From: DATLGD01 sp035540755 | GTDB taxonomy: Bacteria > Actinomycetota > Actinomycetes > Mycobacteriales > SCTD01 | Direction of reading: 5' to 3' | DNA: 16,834 nucleotides | NCBI GenBank assembly: GCA_035540755.1 | Contig: DATLGD010000212.1 | Location: 1-16,834, forward strand | Shown here: in pieces, positions 1-6,766 of the stretch | Layout of the letters: every line of letters starts with the position of its first letter | Numbering within the stretch: the stretch's first letter is position 1 | The notes under the pieces: generated by a model | What the model saw: only the letters and a program-made list of their open reading frames with translations | What the model was told of the DNA's origin: nothing | Database searches by the model: none | Program-made: the position numbers and the translations under genes

Positions 1-216
1 CAAGCAGGCGGTGCTGCCGGACTACAGCAAGATCTTCAAGCAGGCGGTGCTGCCGGACTACAGCAAGATCTTTAAGTCGGTGGTGCTACCGGACTACAGC
101 AAGATCTTTAAGCACGCTGTCTTGCCCACCTACGCCGAGATGTTCAAGGGCGTGGTGGTGCCGGACTACAGCAAGTTGACCGTACGCAGCGCGTATCCGG
201 ACTATGCCCGGCTGAT
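1..216 (+). repeat. 36-bp coding tandem repeat, about six copies, continuing upstream
   Basis: Units begin at 1, 37, 73, 109, 145 and 181. Copies 1 and 2 are identical over all 36 bases. Copy 3 differs from them at five positions, and copies 4-6 diverge while keeping the P-D/T-Y core. Each of the first three units contains the palindrome AAGATCTT. The array keeps the reading frame (12 codons per unit), so copy number can change without a frameshift. Identity between neighbouring copies points to recent duplication or slippage. Confidence 0.9.
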
Positions 217-649
217 CGAATCGCTCGCGTCGCCCCAGATGACGGCCATGTTGAGCCAGGTGGCGTTCGACACGGCTGTGGCCGTGCGGGACCGCAAGGT
301 GGCGGGGAGCGGCGGAGAGCGTCACGAGTCCGTGCTCGCTGAGGTAGCCGAAGCGAAAGCCACGCTCGAAGGTGATCTCACTGCTCTGGGGGACTACTTC
401 GCCGCGACCGAATCCGCCGATTCCACGACGACCGTCGGCGCGGACCTAACGCTCAAGTGGGAGGGCGCGGAGGCAGACGAGGCCGTCAACCTCCAGGACG
501 TGTATCACGTCCTCACGGAGCAACTGCTGGTCCTTGACGCCATCAAAGATGAGGCCGGAAACGGCCCGTCGCCGCTAGAGGTCTACACCGCGGTGCTCAA
601 CACGCTCATGATGCTGACCGCCCTCGCCGCTTTGCTCCTGACCCTCTAA
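2..649 (+). CDS. Repeat protein with 12-residue PDYSKIF units and C-terminal membrane tail (5' partial)
   Basis: I do not recognise the family. The reading frame is open at the window edge, and the first codons (KQA) continue the repeat, so the true start lies upstream and the GTG at 11 is probably internal. The visible protein has about six 12-residue units with consensus VLPDYSKIFKxA, degrading towards the C side (PTYAEMFKG, PDYSKLTVR, PDYARLIES). A roughly 110-residue acidic, helix-prone region follows, then a strongly hydrophobic segment in the last 22 or so residues with almost nothing after it, as in a tail-anchored protein. By my count about 32 of 212 codons end in A or T (15%), against 15 of 276 (5%) in the hydratase gene at 913, which suggests a different origin. 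It runs up to the broken flavodoxin gene. I infer a membrane-tethered repeat protein carried on a mobile or variable segment; the function is unknown. Confidence 0.75.
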   Translation, partial: KQAVLPDYSKIFKQAVLPDYSKIFKSVVLPDYSKIFKHAVLPTYAEMFKGVVVPDYSKLTVRSAYPDYARLIESLASPQMTAMLSQVAFDTAVAVRDRKVAGSGGERHESVLAEVAEAKATLEGDLTALGDYFAATESADSTTTVGADLTLKWEGAEADEAVNLQDVYHVLTEQLLVLDAIKDEAGNGPSPLEVYTAVLNTLMMLTALAALLLTL

Positions 650-671
650 GCGTGCGGGCTATTGGCGCGCC
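650..671. other. Probable junction between foreign segment and chromosomal gene
   Basis: Between the stop of the repeat ORF (649) and the last recognisable flavodoxin codon (ATG of GYM, 672-674 on the minus strand) are about 22 bases that belong to neither. They include the 8-bp palindrome GGCGCGCC at 664-671. No target duplication or terminal inverted repeat can be tested because the left end of the segment is outside the window. An assembly join is an alternative. Confidence 0.4.
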
Positions 672-868
672 ATGTACCCGAGGTTCGCCGGCGTCCCGAG
701 CACCACCGCGCCGGCAGCGAGCAGGTCCGACGCGGTGGCCGACAGCGCCGGTCGGACGACGACGTCGACGTCGGCGAGCTCCTCGTGCGACGTCCCGCGG
801 CGCACCGCCTCGAGCAGTTCCTGCATCGCGGGTGACGGTGTGTGGTGGACGACCAGCAGCTGGGGCAC
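659..868 (-). pseudogene. Truncated flavodoxin-family protein (5' half only)
   Basis: Reading from the GTG at 868, the 69-residue product starts PQLLVVHHTPSPAMQELLEA and runs to GTPANLGYMARQ before a TAG. The LLVVHHTPSP start (phosphate-binding loop of an NAD(P)H-dependent FMN reductase/flavodoxin-like fold) and the GTPANLGYM motif are typical of an actinobacterial flavodoxin family of roughly 150 residues. In that family GYM is normally followed by a SGALKxFFD-like segment and the rest of the FMN-binding fold. Here the frame leaves the family right after GYM, and unrelated sequence containing the repeat ORF follows. A possible -10 box, CAGACT at 875-880, sits six bases before the start, so the 5' end looks intact. 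I infer a gene broken by insertion or rearrangement at about 655-671. No flavin-dependent function is expected from the fragment. Confidence 0.7.
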
Positions 869-874
869 GGGTCG

Positions 875-880
875 AGTCTG
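875..880 (-). promoter_or_regulatory. Possible -10 box of the broken flavodoxin gene
   Basis: CAGACT (minus strand) lies exactly six bases before the GTG at 868. It fits the nAnnnT spacing seen at several other starts here that lack a Shine-Dalgarno sequence, which is consistent with leaderless transcription. No convincing -35 element was seen. Confidence 0.3.
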
Positions 881-912
881 GCCTGCCCGCCGCCCCTTGC
901 GAGGATCTGCCC

Positions 913-1743
913 ATGCAGAACCGCATCGCAGATGCCCTCGGTGAGGCCGCTCCGCTCCTGGCGGTCGACGTGCGCGACGGCATCGCCACGGTTCGGCTCA
1001 CCCGGCCCGACAAGCACAACGCCGTCTCGTTCGCGATGTGGCACGCGCTCGGCCGGCTGATGCCCGTGCTGGCCGAGGACGACGATGTCGACGTCGTCGT
1101 CCTGCGCGGGACGCCGGGCGGGCCGTTCAGCGCGGGGGCCGACATCGCCGAGTTCACGGCGCTGCGCTCGGACCCGGAGGGCGCGCGCCGCTACGGCGAT
1201 GCGGTGGAGGCCGGCGAGCAGGCGCTGATCCGCTTCCCGAAGCCGACCATCGCGATGGTCGAGGGCTTCGCCATCGGCGGCGGGACGCAGCTGGCCGTCG
1301 CCTGCGACCTGCGCGTGTGCGAGACCGGTTCCCGCTTCGGCGTCACGCCGGCCAAGCTCGGCATCGTCTACGCGCTCGGCTCGACGGCCCGTCTGGTGGA
1401 GGTCGTCGGCCCCGCCTGGGCGCGGTGGATCCTGCTCACCGGCGATCTCGTCGACGCCGGCACGGCCCTGCGCATCGGCCTGGTGCACGAGGTGGTGGCG
1501 CCCGGCGAGGTCGAGGCACGGGTGTACGCCCTGGCGCGCACCCTGGCGTCGCGCGCGCGGATCTCGCTGGTCGGCGGCAAGGCGATGGTGGCCCGCGCGG
1601 TCGAGGGCCGGCTCGACGAGGACGACGAGGTCGTCGCGCTGTACGAGCAGTCCTGGCGGAGTGCCGAGTACGCCGAGGGGGTGCAGGCGTTCCTGTCCAA
1701 GCGACCCCCGGACTTCGCGGCGGCACGGGGGCGAGGCGCGTGA
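913..1743 (+). CDS. Enoyl-CoA hydratase/isomerase-family protein lacking the classical catalytic glutamates
   Basis: The 276-residue product has the crotonase fold. The oxyanion-hole segment FSAGADIAEF is at 72-81, AIGGGTQLAVACDLR at about 120-134, and FGVTPAKLGIVY at 142-153. In true enoyl-CoA hydratases the second motif reads GGGCE and the third contains PE, giving the two catalytic glutamates. Here they align with Gln126 and a proline (TPAKLG), so acyl-CoA binding is likely retained but the water-addition chemistry is doubtful. Isomerase, hydrolase or another crotonase-type reaction on an acyl-CoA thioester is possible. I chose the ATG at 913 because GAGG at 901-904 sits eight bases before it and homology begins soon after; the frame is open upstream but that part is not family-like. 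The stop overlaps the next gene's GTG start, so the two are translationally coupled. Confidence 0.88.
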   Translation: MQNRIADALGEAAPLLAVDVRDGIATVRLTRPDKHNAVSFAMWHALGRLMPVLAEDDDVDVVVLRGTPGGPFSAGADIAEFTALRSDPEGARRYGDAVEAGEQALIRFPKPTIAMVEGFAIGGGTQLAVACDLRVCETGSRFGVTPAKLGIVYALGSTARLVEVVGPAWARWILLTGDLVDAGTALRIGLVHEVVAPGEVEARVYALARTLASRARISLVGGKAMVARAVEGRLDEDDEVVALYEQSWRSAEYAEGVQAFLSKRPPDFAAARGRGA

Positions 1744-2852
1744 CCGCTCCCGGCATGGCCGTCGGCGCCACCCTCGGCGTCGAGGAGGAGTACCACCTGG
1801 TCGACGTCGAGACCGGTCGCCTGGCCGACGCCCCGGACGTCGTCGACACGGCCAAGCAGCTGCTCGGTGACGACGCGCAGTCCGAGATCAGCACCAGCCA
1901 GCTCGAGGTGGCGACGCCGGTGTGCTCCTCGCTGGCCGAGGTGCGGCAGCAGCTGGTGCGGCTGCGGGCCGGCGCGGCGCAGGCGGCGCTGACGCACGGC
2001 ACCCGACTGCTGGCGTGCGGCACCCACCCGTCCGGCAGCTGGCTCGAGCAGCGCTTGACTCCGGGCGAGCGCTACCTCGAGGTGTACGAGCGACTCGGCC
2101 TGCTGGCGCTGCAGCAGCTCATCGCCGGGTGCCACGTGCACGTGTCGGTGCCCGACACCGACCTGGCCGTGCACGTCATCGACCGGCTGCGGCCGGACCT
2201 GCACGTGCTGCTCGCGGTGTCCGGCAGCTCACCGTTCTGGGAGGGCATCGACACCGGCTACGCCAGCTACCGGACGCAATGGTTCAACCGCTTCCCGGTC
2301 ACCGGGACGGCGCAGCTGGTCGGCGACCGCGCCTGCTACGACCAGCTCGTGACCGACCTGGTCGCGACCGGCATGGTGCGCGACGCGAGCCACCTCTACT
2401 GGGACGCCCGCCCCTCACTGCGCTTCCCGACCGTCGAGGTGCGCATCGCCGACACGACCCCGCTCGTCGACGACGTCGTGCTGCAGGCGGCGCTGGTCCG
2501 GTCGCTGGTCCGGGTGGCCGCCGGCGAGGCGCAGCGCGACACGGAGTTCCCGAAGCCGCGGTCGGAGGTGGTGCGCGCCGCGCGCTGGAGGGCGGCCAGG
2601 TTCGGCGTCGAGGGGAAGCTCGTGGACCTGCGGTCCGGGGGCCTGGCGGCCGGCGCGGACCTGCTGCGGGCGCTGCTGGCCCGGCTGCGGCCCGACCTCG
2701 AGGGCCTGGGTGACTGGGACGAGGTCTCGGCGCTGGCCGAGCAGCTGCTCGCGCGGGGCACCTCGGCCGCCCGGCAGCGGGCGGTGCTCGCCCGCACCGG
2801 CGACCTCGACTCCGTGGTGCGGTCGCTGGTCCAGGAGAGCGTCGGGAGCTAG
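1740..2852 (+). CDS. Glutamate-cysteine ligase type 2 / YbdK-like carboxylate-amine ligase
   Basis: This 370-residue cytoplasmic protein belongs to the GCS2 family, which joins glutamate to an amine (cysteine in glutamate-cysteine ligases, other amines in poorly characterised members) using ATP. Family signs are LGVEEEYHLVD at about 12-22 (metal and ATP-binding glutamates), SEISTSQLEVATP at 48-60, GCHVHVSVP at 130-138, and the signature DARPSLRFPTVEVRIADT around 222-239. Length is normal for the family. The GTG at 1740 overlaps the TGA of the hydratase gene. An ATG at 1755 is an alternative start that would also keep GVEEE. No neighbour points to ergothioneine or mycothiol synthesis, so the actual amine substrate cannot be inferred. 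The TAG stop interlocks with the stop of the convergent gene. Confidence 0.9.
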   Translation: MTAPGMAVGATLGVEEEYHLVDVETGRLADAPDVVDTAKQLLGDDAQSEISTSQLEVATPVCSSLAEVRQQLVRLRAGAAQAALTHGTRLLACGTHPSGSWLEQRLTPGERYLEVYERLGLLALQQLIAGCHVHVSVPDTDLAVHVIDRLRPDLHVLLAVSGSSPFWEGIDTGYASYRTQWFNRFPVTGTAQLVGDRACYDQLVTDLVATGMVRDASHLYWDARPSLRFPTVEVRIADTTPLVDDVVLQAALVRSLVRVAAGEAQRDTEFPKPRSEVVRAARWRAARFGVEGKLVDLRSGGLAAGADLLRALLARLRPDLEGLGDWDEVSALAEQLLARGTSAARQRAVLARTGDLDSVVRSLVQESVGS

Positions 2853-3679
2853 CGGCGGAACAGGTCCGGGGGCGGCCGCGGTGCCGAGCGCGCCGTGGCG
2901 TCGGTGACCGGCGCCGCGCCGCCGGTGAACCGGCGCAGCTCCTCGCCCTCGACCAGCCGCGCGTGGCCGGCGGCCCGTGCTGCGCGCCGGGTGAGCCGGT
3001 CGACCGGCAGCGGGGCGTCGGAGCCGACCAGCACCAGGTTGGCGAAGCGGCGCCCGCGCAGCACCGACGGGTCGGCGAGCAGCAGCACGTGCGTGAAGGC
3101 GTCGAGCAGCGTCGCGACCTGCGCCCGGGCGAAGGCGAGCGGGCGGCCGTCAGCGACGTTGACAACGTAGGTGCCGCCCGGCCGCAGCAGCCGGCGCACC
3201 TCCTGCAGCCATTCGAGCGTGGTGGTGTGCACCGGCTGCTGCGCGCTCTCGAACACGTCCGCGACGACGACGTCGCTGCGGCCGGGCGACAGCCGTGCGC
3301 ACTCGGTGCGGGCGTCGCCGATCCGCAGCCGGAAGCCAGCCGTGCCGAGCTGCTCGCGCACCAGCTGCGCCAGCGCGGCGTCGGCCTCGACGACGACCTG
3401 CATCGACCCGGGCCGGGTCGCCGCCACGTAGCGCGCGAGGGTGCACCCGCCGCCGCCGAGGTGCACCACCGACAACGGACGTCCGGCGGGCGCGGACTCG
3501 TCGAGGACGTCGCCCATGAGCCGCACGTAGTCGAACTCGAGCCGGGTCGGGTCGGCGAGGTCGACGAACGACTGCGGCACGTCGTCCACCGACAGCAGCC
3601 AGCCGTCGTCGCTGTCGTCGTCGCGCAGCAGCTCGGCGGTGCCGACGTCGACCGGCCACCGCCCGGGCACGGGTGTCAC
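2849..3679 (-). CDS. Spermidine synthase-like protein (Rossmann methyltransferase fold)
   Basis: The 276-residue protein resembles the soluble spermidine-synthase-like domain common in actinobacteria, which is often annotated as fused MFS/spermidine synthase but here has no membrane part. Visible elements are SVVHLGGGGCTLARYVA at about 70-86 (nucleotide/SAM-binding glycine loop), an acidic residue after strand 2 (VVVEAD, 96-100), GDAR at 121-124, VVVADVFES at 137-145, and LLRPGGTYVVNV at 164-175. A substrate-specific polyamine signature is not obvious, so aminopropyl transfer is not assured; a methyltransferase role is equally possible. The GTG at 3679 overlaps the stop of the upstream Nudix gene (GTGA). 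The longer open frame upstream of it runs antisense to other genes and was not used. Confidence 0.78.
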   Translation of the reverse strand: MTPVPGRWPVDVGTAELLRDDDSDDGWLLSVDDVPQSFVDLADPTRLEFDYVRLMGDVLDESAPAGRPLSVVHLGGGGCTLARYVAATRPGSMQVVVEADAALAQLVREQLGTAGFRLRIGDARTECARLSPGRSDVVVADVFESAQQPVHTTTLEWLQEVRRLLRPGGTYVVNVADGRPLAFARAQVATLLDAFTHVLLLADPSVLRGRRFANLVLVGSDAPLPVDRLTRRAARAAGHARLVEGEELRRFTGGAAPVTDATARSAPRPPPDLFRR

Positions 3680-4119
3680 GGCAGCAGGCTTCGCAGCAGC
3701 GGCCAGGCCTCGGCGAAGGCCGGGTGCAGCGGGAGCCGGGCGACGTCGTCCTCGGCCACCCAGCGCAGGTCCACGCTCTCGCGCTCGGGGACGACGGGCA
3801 GGGCTGACGGGGCCCTGGCGACCAGCGTCGTGTAGCGCCAGGTGCGGTGGTCGGAGACGTGCTCGTCGACGACGACGAGCCGCTCGACCGCGATGGCGGT
3901 CTCCTCCGCGGTCTCGCGGCGGGCCCCCTCCTCGACGCTCTCTCCGTGGTGGAGTGCGCCGCCGGGGATGCCCCAGGTGTCGCCGCCGTGGCTCCACGGG
4001 GCCCGGTGCTGCAGCAGCACGCGCCGGTCCGGGGTGACGACGAGCAGGCCGGCCGCTCCGTGCACGCCCCAGTGCCGGTGGCCGAGAGCGCACTCCACCC
4101 AGCCGTCGCCGTTCGCCAC
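3676..4119 (-). CDS. Nudix hydrolase
   Basis: This 147-residue protein hydrolyses a nucleoside-diphosphate-linked substrate, by family. The Nudix box runs from Gly54 to Ile76: G-x5-E60-x7-R68-E69-x2-E72-E73. The metal-binding REXXEE core is intact, with Ala where the late glycine usually sits. The N-terminal LGHRHWGVHGAAGLL segment is typical of an actinobacterial Nudix group. The start is the GTG at 4119, preceded by GAGAGG about seven bases upstream. It is translationally coupled to the spermidine-synthase-like gene, suggesting the two products work in the same process. The substrate cannot be told from sequence. Confidence 0.9.
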   Translation of the reverse strand: MANGDGWVECALGHRHWGVHGAAGLLVVTPDRRVLLQHRAPWSHGGDTWGIPGGALHHGESVEEGARRETAEETAIAVERLVVVDEHVSDHRTWRYTTLVARAPSALPVVPERESVDLRWVAEDDVARLPLHPAFAEAWPLLRSLLP

Positions 4120-4153
4120 GCAGCCGCCTCTCGTCCCGTCGTGCCGCCTCGCC

Positions 4154-4159
4154 TAGTGT
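4154..4159 (+). promoter_or_regulatory. -10 box for a leaderless start at 4166
   Basis: TAGTGT fits the actinobacterial TAnnnT -10 and lies exactly six bases before the ATG at 4166. There is no Shine-Dalgarno sequence, so the transcript probably begins at the A of the ATG. A weak -35 (TCGTCC, 4131-4136) is 17 bp upstream. Confidence 0.55.
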
Positions 4160-4165
4160 TCGCGC

Positions 4166-6751
4166 ATGGTCGACGTGCCGGCTCAGGCGGGGCCGTCGCC
4201 GGCCTACCCCGGTGACCTCGCCGCCATGGCAGCGCTCGCCGACCGGATCCCGGGCGCGGTCGTCGGGGTCGACCTCGACAGCAGCGTCCTGCTGTGGAGC
4301 CGCGGGGCGGAACGGCTCTACGGCTGGACCGTCGCGGAGGCCCTCGGCAGGTCGGTGCGCGAGCTCATGCTGCACGGCGCGGACGAACGGGCCGACGAGG
4401 TCAAGGGCGCCACGCACGCAGGCGGGGTGTGGGAGGGCGCCTTCCCCGCCGTGCACAAGGACGGCCGGCGGCTCGTCGTCTGGGTGCGCAACGCGCCGGT
4501 CGTCGACGAGAGCGGCACGGTCGTCGGCGTCGTCGGTGTCTCGCTGGACCTCACCGAGCACTCGGAGGCGCTGACCGCCCGGGAGGGCCAGCTGGAAACC
4601 GCCCGCCGCGACGCGGAGCTCCTCGCCGACCGGCAGGCGCGCCTCATCCAGGTCAGCGACGCGCTCGGCCGCGCGCTGACCCCCGAAGAGGTCGTCGAGG
4701 TCGTCATGAGCCAGGGGGTGGCCGCGGTCGAGGCCGACGCCGGCGGGGTGGCACTGGTCGAGAACGGGCACCTGAGGGTGCTCGGCGCCGTCGGCTACGA
4801 GCCCGAGGTGGCCGGGGTCTACGACGGCCTGCAGCTGGCCGCCGCATCACCGCTGACCGACGTCGTCCGGACGGGCAAGGTGATCCGCACCGGGACCGCG
4901 ACCGAGCTCGACGAGCGCTACCCGCACCTGGCGCACTCCGCGCTGTCCACCTCCTTCGCCGGCATCCCGCTCGAGGTCGAGAACCGGGTGCTGGGCGTGA
5001 TGGCGCTGTCGGCGGTGCGGGAGCACGCCTTCCCGGACGGTGACGTCGAGTTCCTCGTGACCCTCGGCCGGCAGTGCGCCCAGGCGCTCGAGCGCGGCCG
5101 GCTGTTCGCGGCGTCCCGGGCCGACGCCGCGCGCCTGGAGTTCCTCGCCCGGGCCAGCGCCCGGCTCGCCGCCTCCCTGGACTACCGGGAGACCCTCGAG
5201 GCGGTGGTGTCCCTCGCCGTCCCGGAGGTCGGCGACTGGTGCTCGGTGCACCTGCTCGACGAGGGCGACCGCCCGCAGCTGGTCGGGCTCGACCACCGCG
5301 ACGAGGAGCTGCGGACCCTGCTCGCCGAGCTGTTCCGGCGGTACCCGCCCGACCCGGGCCGTGGAGCCGGGATCGGCCAGGCGCTGGGCGAGGTGCGCAC
5401 CGTGCACCACCGGACCTTCCCGGAAGAGGCCCTGCGCGTGATCGCCCGCGACGACTGGCACCTGGCGGCCCTTCGCCGGCTCATGCTGGGCAGCGCCCTC
5501 GTCGTCCCGCTCCAGGCGGCCGGCCGGGTGCTCGGCGTGCTCACCGTGACCCGCGAGCAGCCGGACGCCTACAGCGACGACGACGTCCGCCTCGTCGAGG
5601 AGCTGGCGACGCGCATGGCCACCGCCGTCGACAACGCCGTCCGGTACCAGCAGCAGCGCGACACGGCGCTCATGCTGCAGCGGTCCCTGCTGCCCAGCGC
5701 GCTGCCGGTGCTGCCGGGGCTCGCCTCGGCCCACCGGTATCTCCCCGGCGCCGCCGGCGCCGAGGTCGGCGGCGACTTCTACGACCTGCTCGCGCTGCCC
5801 GGCGGGCAGGTCGGGTTGGTGATCGGCGACGTCATGGGCCGCGGCGTCGCGGCAGCAGCGGTCATGGGACAGCTGCGCGCTGCCGTGCGGGCCTACGCGA
5901 TGGTCGAGGACCGGCCCTCGAAGCTCCTGCAGCTGGTCGACGCCGCGGCGTCGTCGTTGGAGCAGGGAGCGATCACGACCTGCCTGTACGGCGTGCTGGA
6001 CGTCGAGCGACGTCGGCTCCGGCTGGCCAGCGCCGGCCACCTGCCCCTGCTCGTCGTGCACCCGGACGGCGGCGGCGAGTTCGTCGAGGTCGATCCCAGC
6101 CCGCCGCTGGGTGTCGCCGGCTCGGCGCCGGCCGAGGTCGAGGTCGACGTCCCCGACGGCGCGGTGCTGCTGCTCTACACCGACGGTCTGGTCGAGGACC
6201 GCCAGCAGCCGGTCGAGGAGGGGCTGCTCGCCCTGCGCAACGCTGTCGCCGGCGGGCCGGTGCTGGACGTCGAGGCGCTGTGCGACGAGGTGCTCCGGTC
6301 GCTCGGCAGGGATGGCCCCCCCGACGACGACATCGCACTGCTCGCGGTGGCGGTCGGGCCGACGAGGCGGGCGGCCGCGGGGTTCGAGGTGCACGTGCAC
6401 CTGGCCGGTCACCTGTCCGAGGTCGGGCGGGCCCGGCGCGGCGCCGCGCAGTGGGCGGCGGAGCAGGGTGTCGACGTCGGCGAGGTGGAGCTGCTCGTCA
6501 CCGAGCTGGTCACCAACGCGCTGCGGCACGGCGGCCCCGGGGTGGACCTCTGGCTGCGCCGGCGTCCGCAGGGCGGTGTCCGGCTCGAGGTGGTCGACGG
6601 CCACGCGGCGACGGTGCCGGTGGTCCGGGCGCCGTCGCCCGAGGCGGAGGGCGGCCGCGGCCTGGTGATCGTGCAGGCGCTCGCCGAGCGGTGGGGCACC
6701 GACCGGCTCGCCGCGGGCAAGTCGGTGTGGTGCGAGCTGGCCGCCCGCTGA
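4166..6751 (+). CDS. PAS-GAF-GAF-SpoIIE phosphatase-HATPase multidomain signalling protein
   Basis: This 861-residue soluble protein combines sensing with both halves of a partner-switch output. A PAS domain lies at about 17-130 and one GAF domain at about 171-310. A second GAF at about 334-490 is followed by a helical linker. The PP2C/SpoIIE phosphatase (about 505-725) has metal-binding motifs EVGGDFYD (near 534), GDVMGRG (near 554), YTDGLVE (near 671) and DDDIALLAV (near 720). The C-terminal RsbW-like ATPase (about 735-861) has ELVTNALRHG (N-box, near 779) and GGRGLVIVQ (near 829). By family, SpoIIE domains dephosphorylate STAS anti-anti-sigma factors and RsbW-like domains phosphorylate them or bind a sigma factor, so one chain may do both opposing reactions. 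No STAS or sigma gene lies in the window, so the partner is encoded elsewhere. No transmembrane segment was seen, which suggests a cytosolic signal. Confidence 0.93.
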   Translation: MVDVPAQAGPSPAYPGDLAAMAALADRIPGAVVGVDLDSSVLLWSRGAERLYGWTVAEALGRSVRELMLHGADERADEVKGATHAGGVWEGAFPAVHKDGRRLVVWVRNAPVVDESGTVVGVVGVSLDLTEHSEALTAREGQLETARRDAELLADRQARLIQVSDALGRALTPEEVVEVVMSQGVAAVEADAGGVALVENGHLRVLGAVGYEPEVAGVYDGLQLAAASPLTDVVRTGKVIRTGTATELDERYPHLAHSALSTSFAGIPLEVENRVLGVMALSAVREHAFPDGDVEFLVTLGRQCAQALERGRLFAASRADAARLEFLARASARLAASLDYRETLEAVVSLAVPEVGDWCSVHLLDEGDRPQLVGLDHRDEELRTLLAELFRRYPPDPGRGAGIGQALGEVRTVHHRTFPEEALRVIARDDWHLAALRRLMLGSALVVPLQAAGRVLGVLTVTREQPDAYSDDDVRLVEELATRMATAVDNAVRYQQQRDTALMLQRSLLPSALPVLPGLASAHRYLPGAAGAEVGGDFYDLLALPGGQVGLVIGDVMGRGVAAAAVMGQLRAAVRAYAMVEDRPSKLLQLVDAAASSLEQGAITTCLYGVLDVERRRLRLASAGHLPLLVVHPDGGGEFVEVDPSPPLGVAGSAPAEVEVDVPDGAVLLLYTDGLVEDRQQPVEEGLLALRNAVAGGPVLDVEALCDEVLRSLGRDGPPDDDIALLAVAVGPTRRAAAGFEVHVHLAGHLSEVGRARRGAAQWAAEQGVDVGEVELLVTELVTNALRHGGPGVDLWLRRRPQGGVRLEVVDGHAATVPVVRAPSPEAEGGRGLVIVQALAERWGTDRLAAGKSVWCELAAR

Positions 6752-6766
6752 GCTCAGCCCGTCCGG

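Noticed and set aside
1..108. 36-bp direct repeats resembling CRISPR repeat length
   Set aside because: The copies are head-to-tail without spacers and keep an open reading frame of 12-codon units.
664..671. GGCGCGCC palindrome at the junction as an integration site
   Set aside because: An 8-bp GC palindrome is expected by chance in such DNA, and no second copy or flanking repeat can be examined within the window.
652..912. Upstream extension of the hydratase frame
   Set aside because: It is Arg/Pro-rich, unlike the family, and antisense to the flavodoxin fragment. GAGG before the ATG at 913 supports the shorter start.
2849..4771. Long minus-strand frame of 640 codons
   Set aside because: Only the part below 3679 is family-like. 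The rest is antisense to the Nudix frame and the sensor gene, and the GTGA overlap marks the real start.
4847..6604. 585-codon minus-strand open frame
   Set aside because: It is a shadow of the sensor gene caused by high GC; it has no recognisable motifs, while the plus strand holds complete domains.
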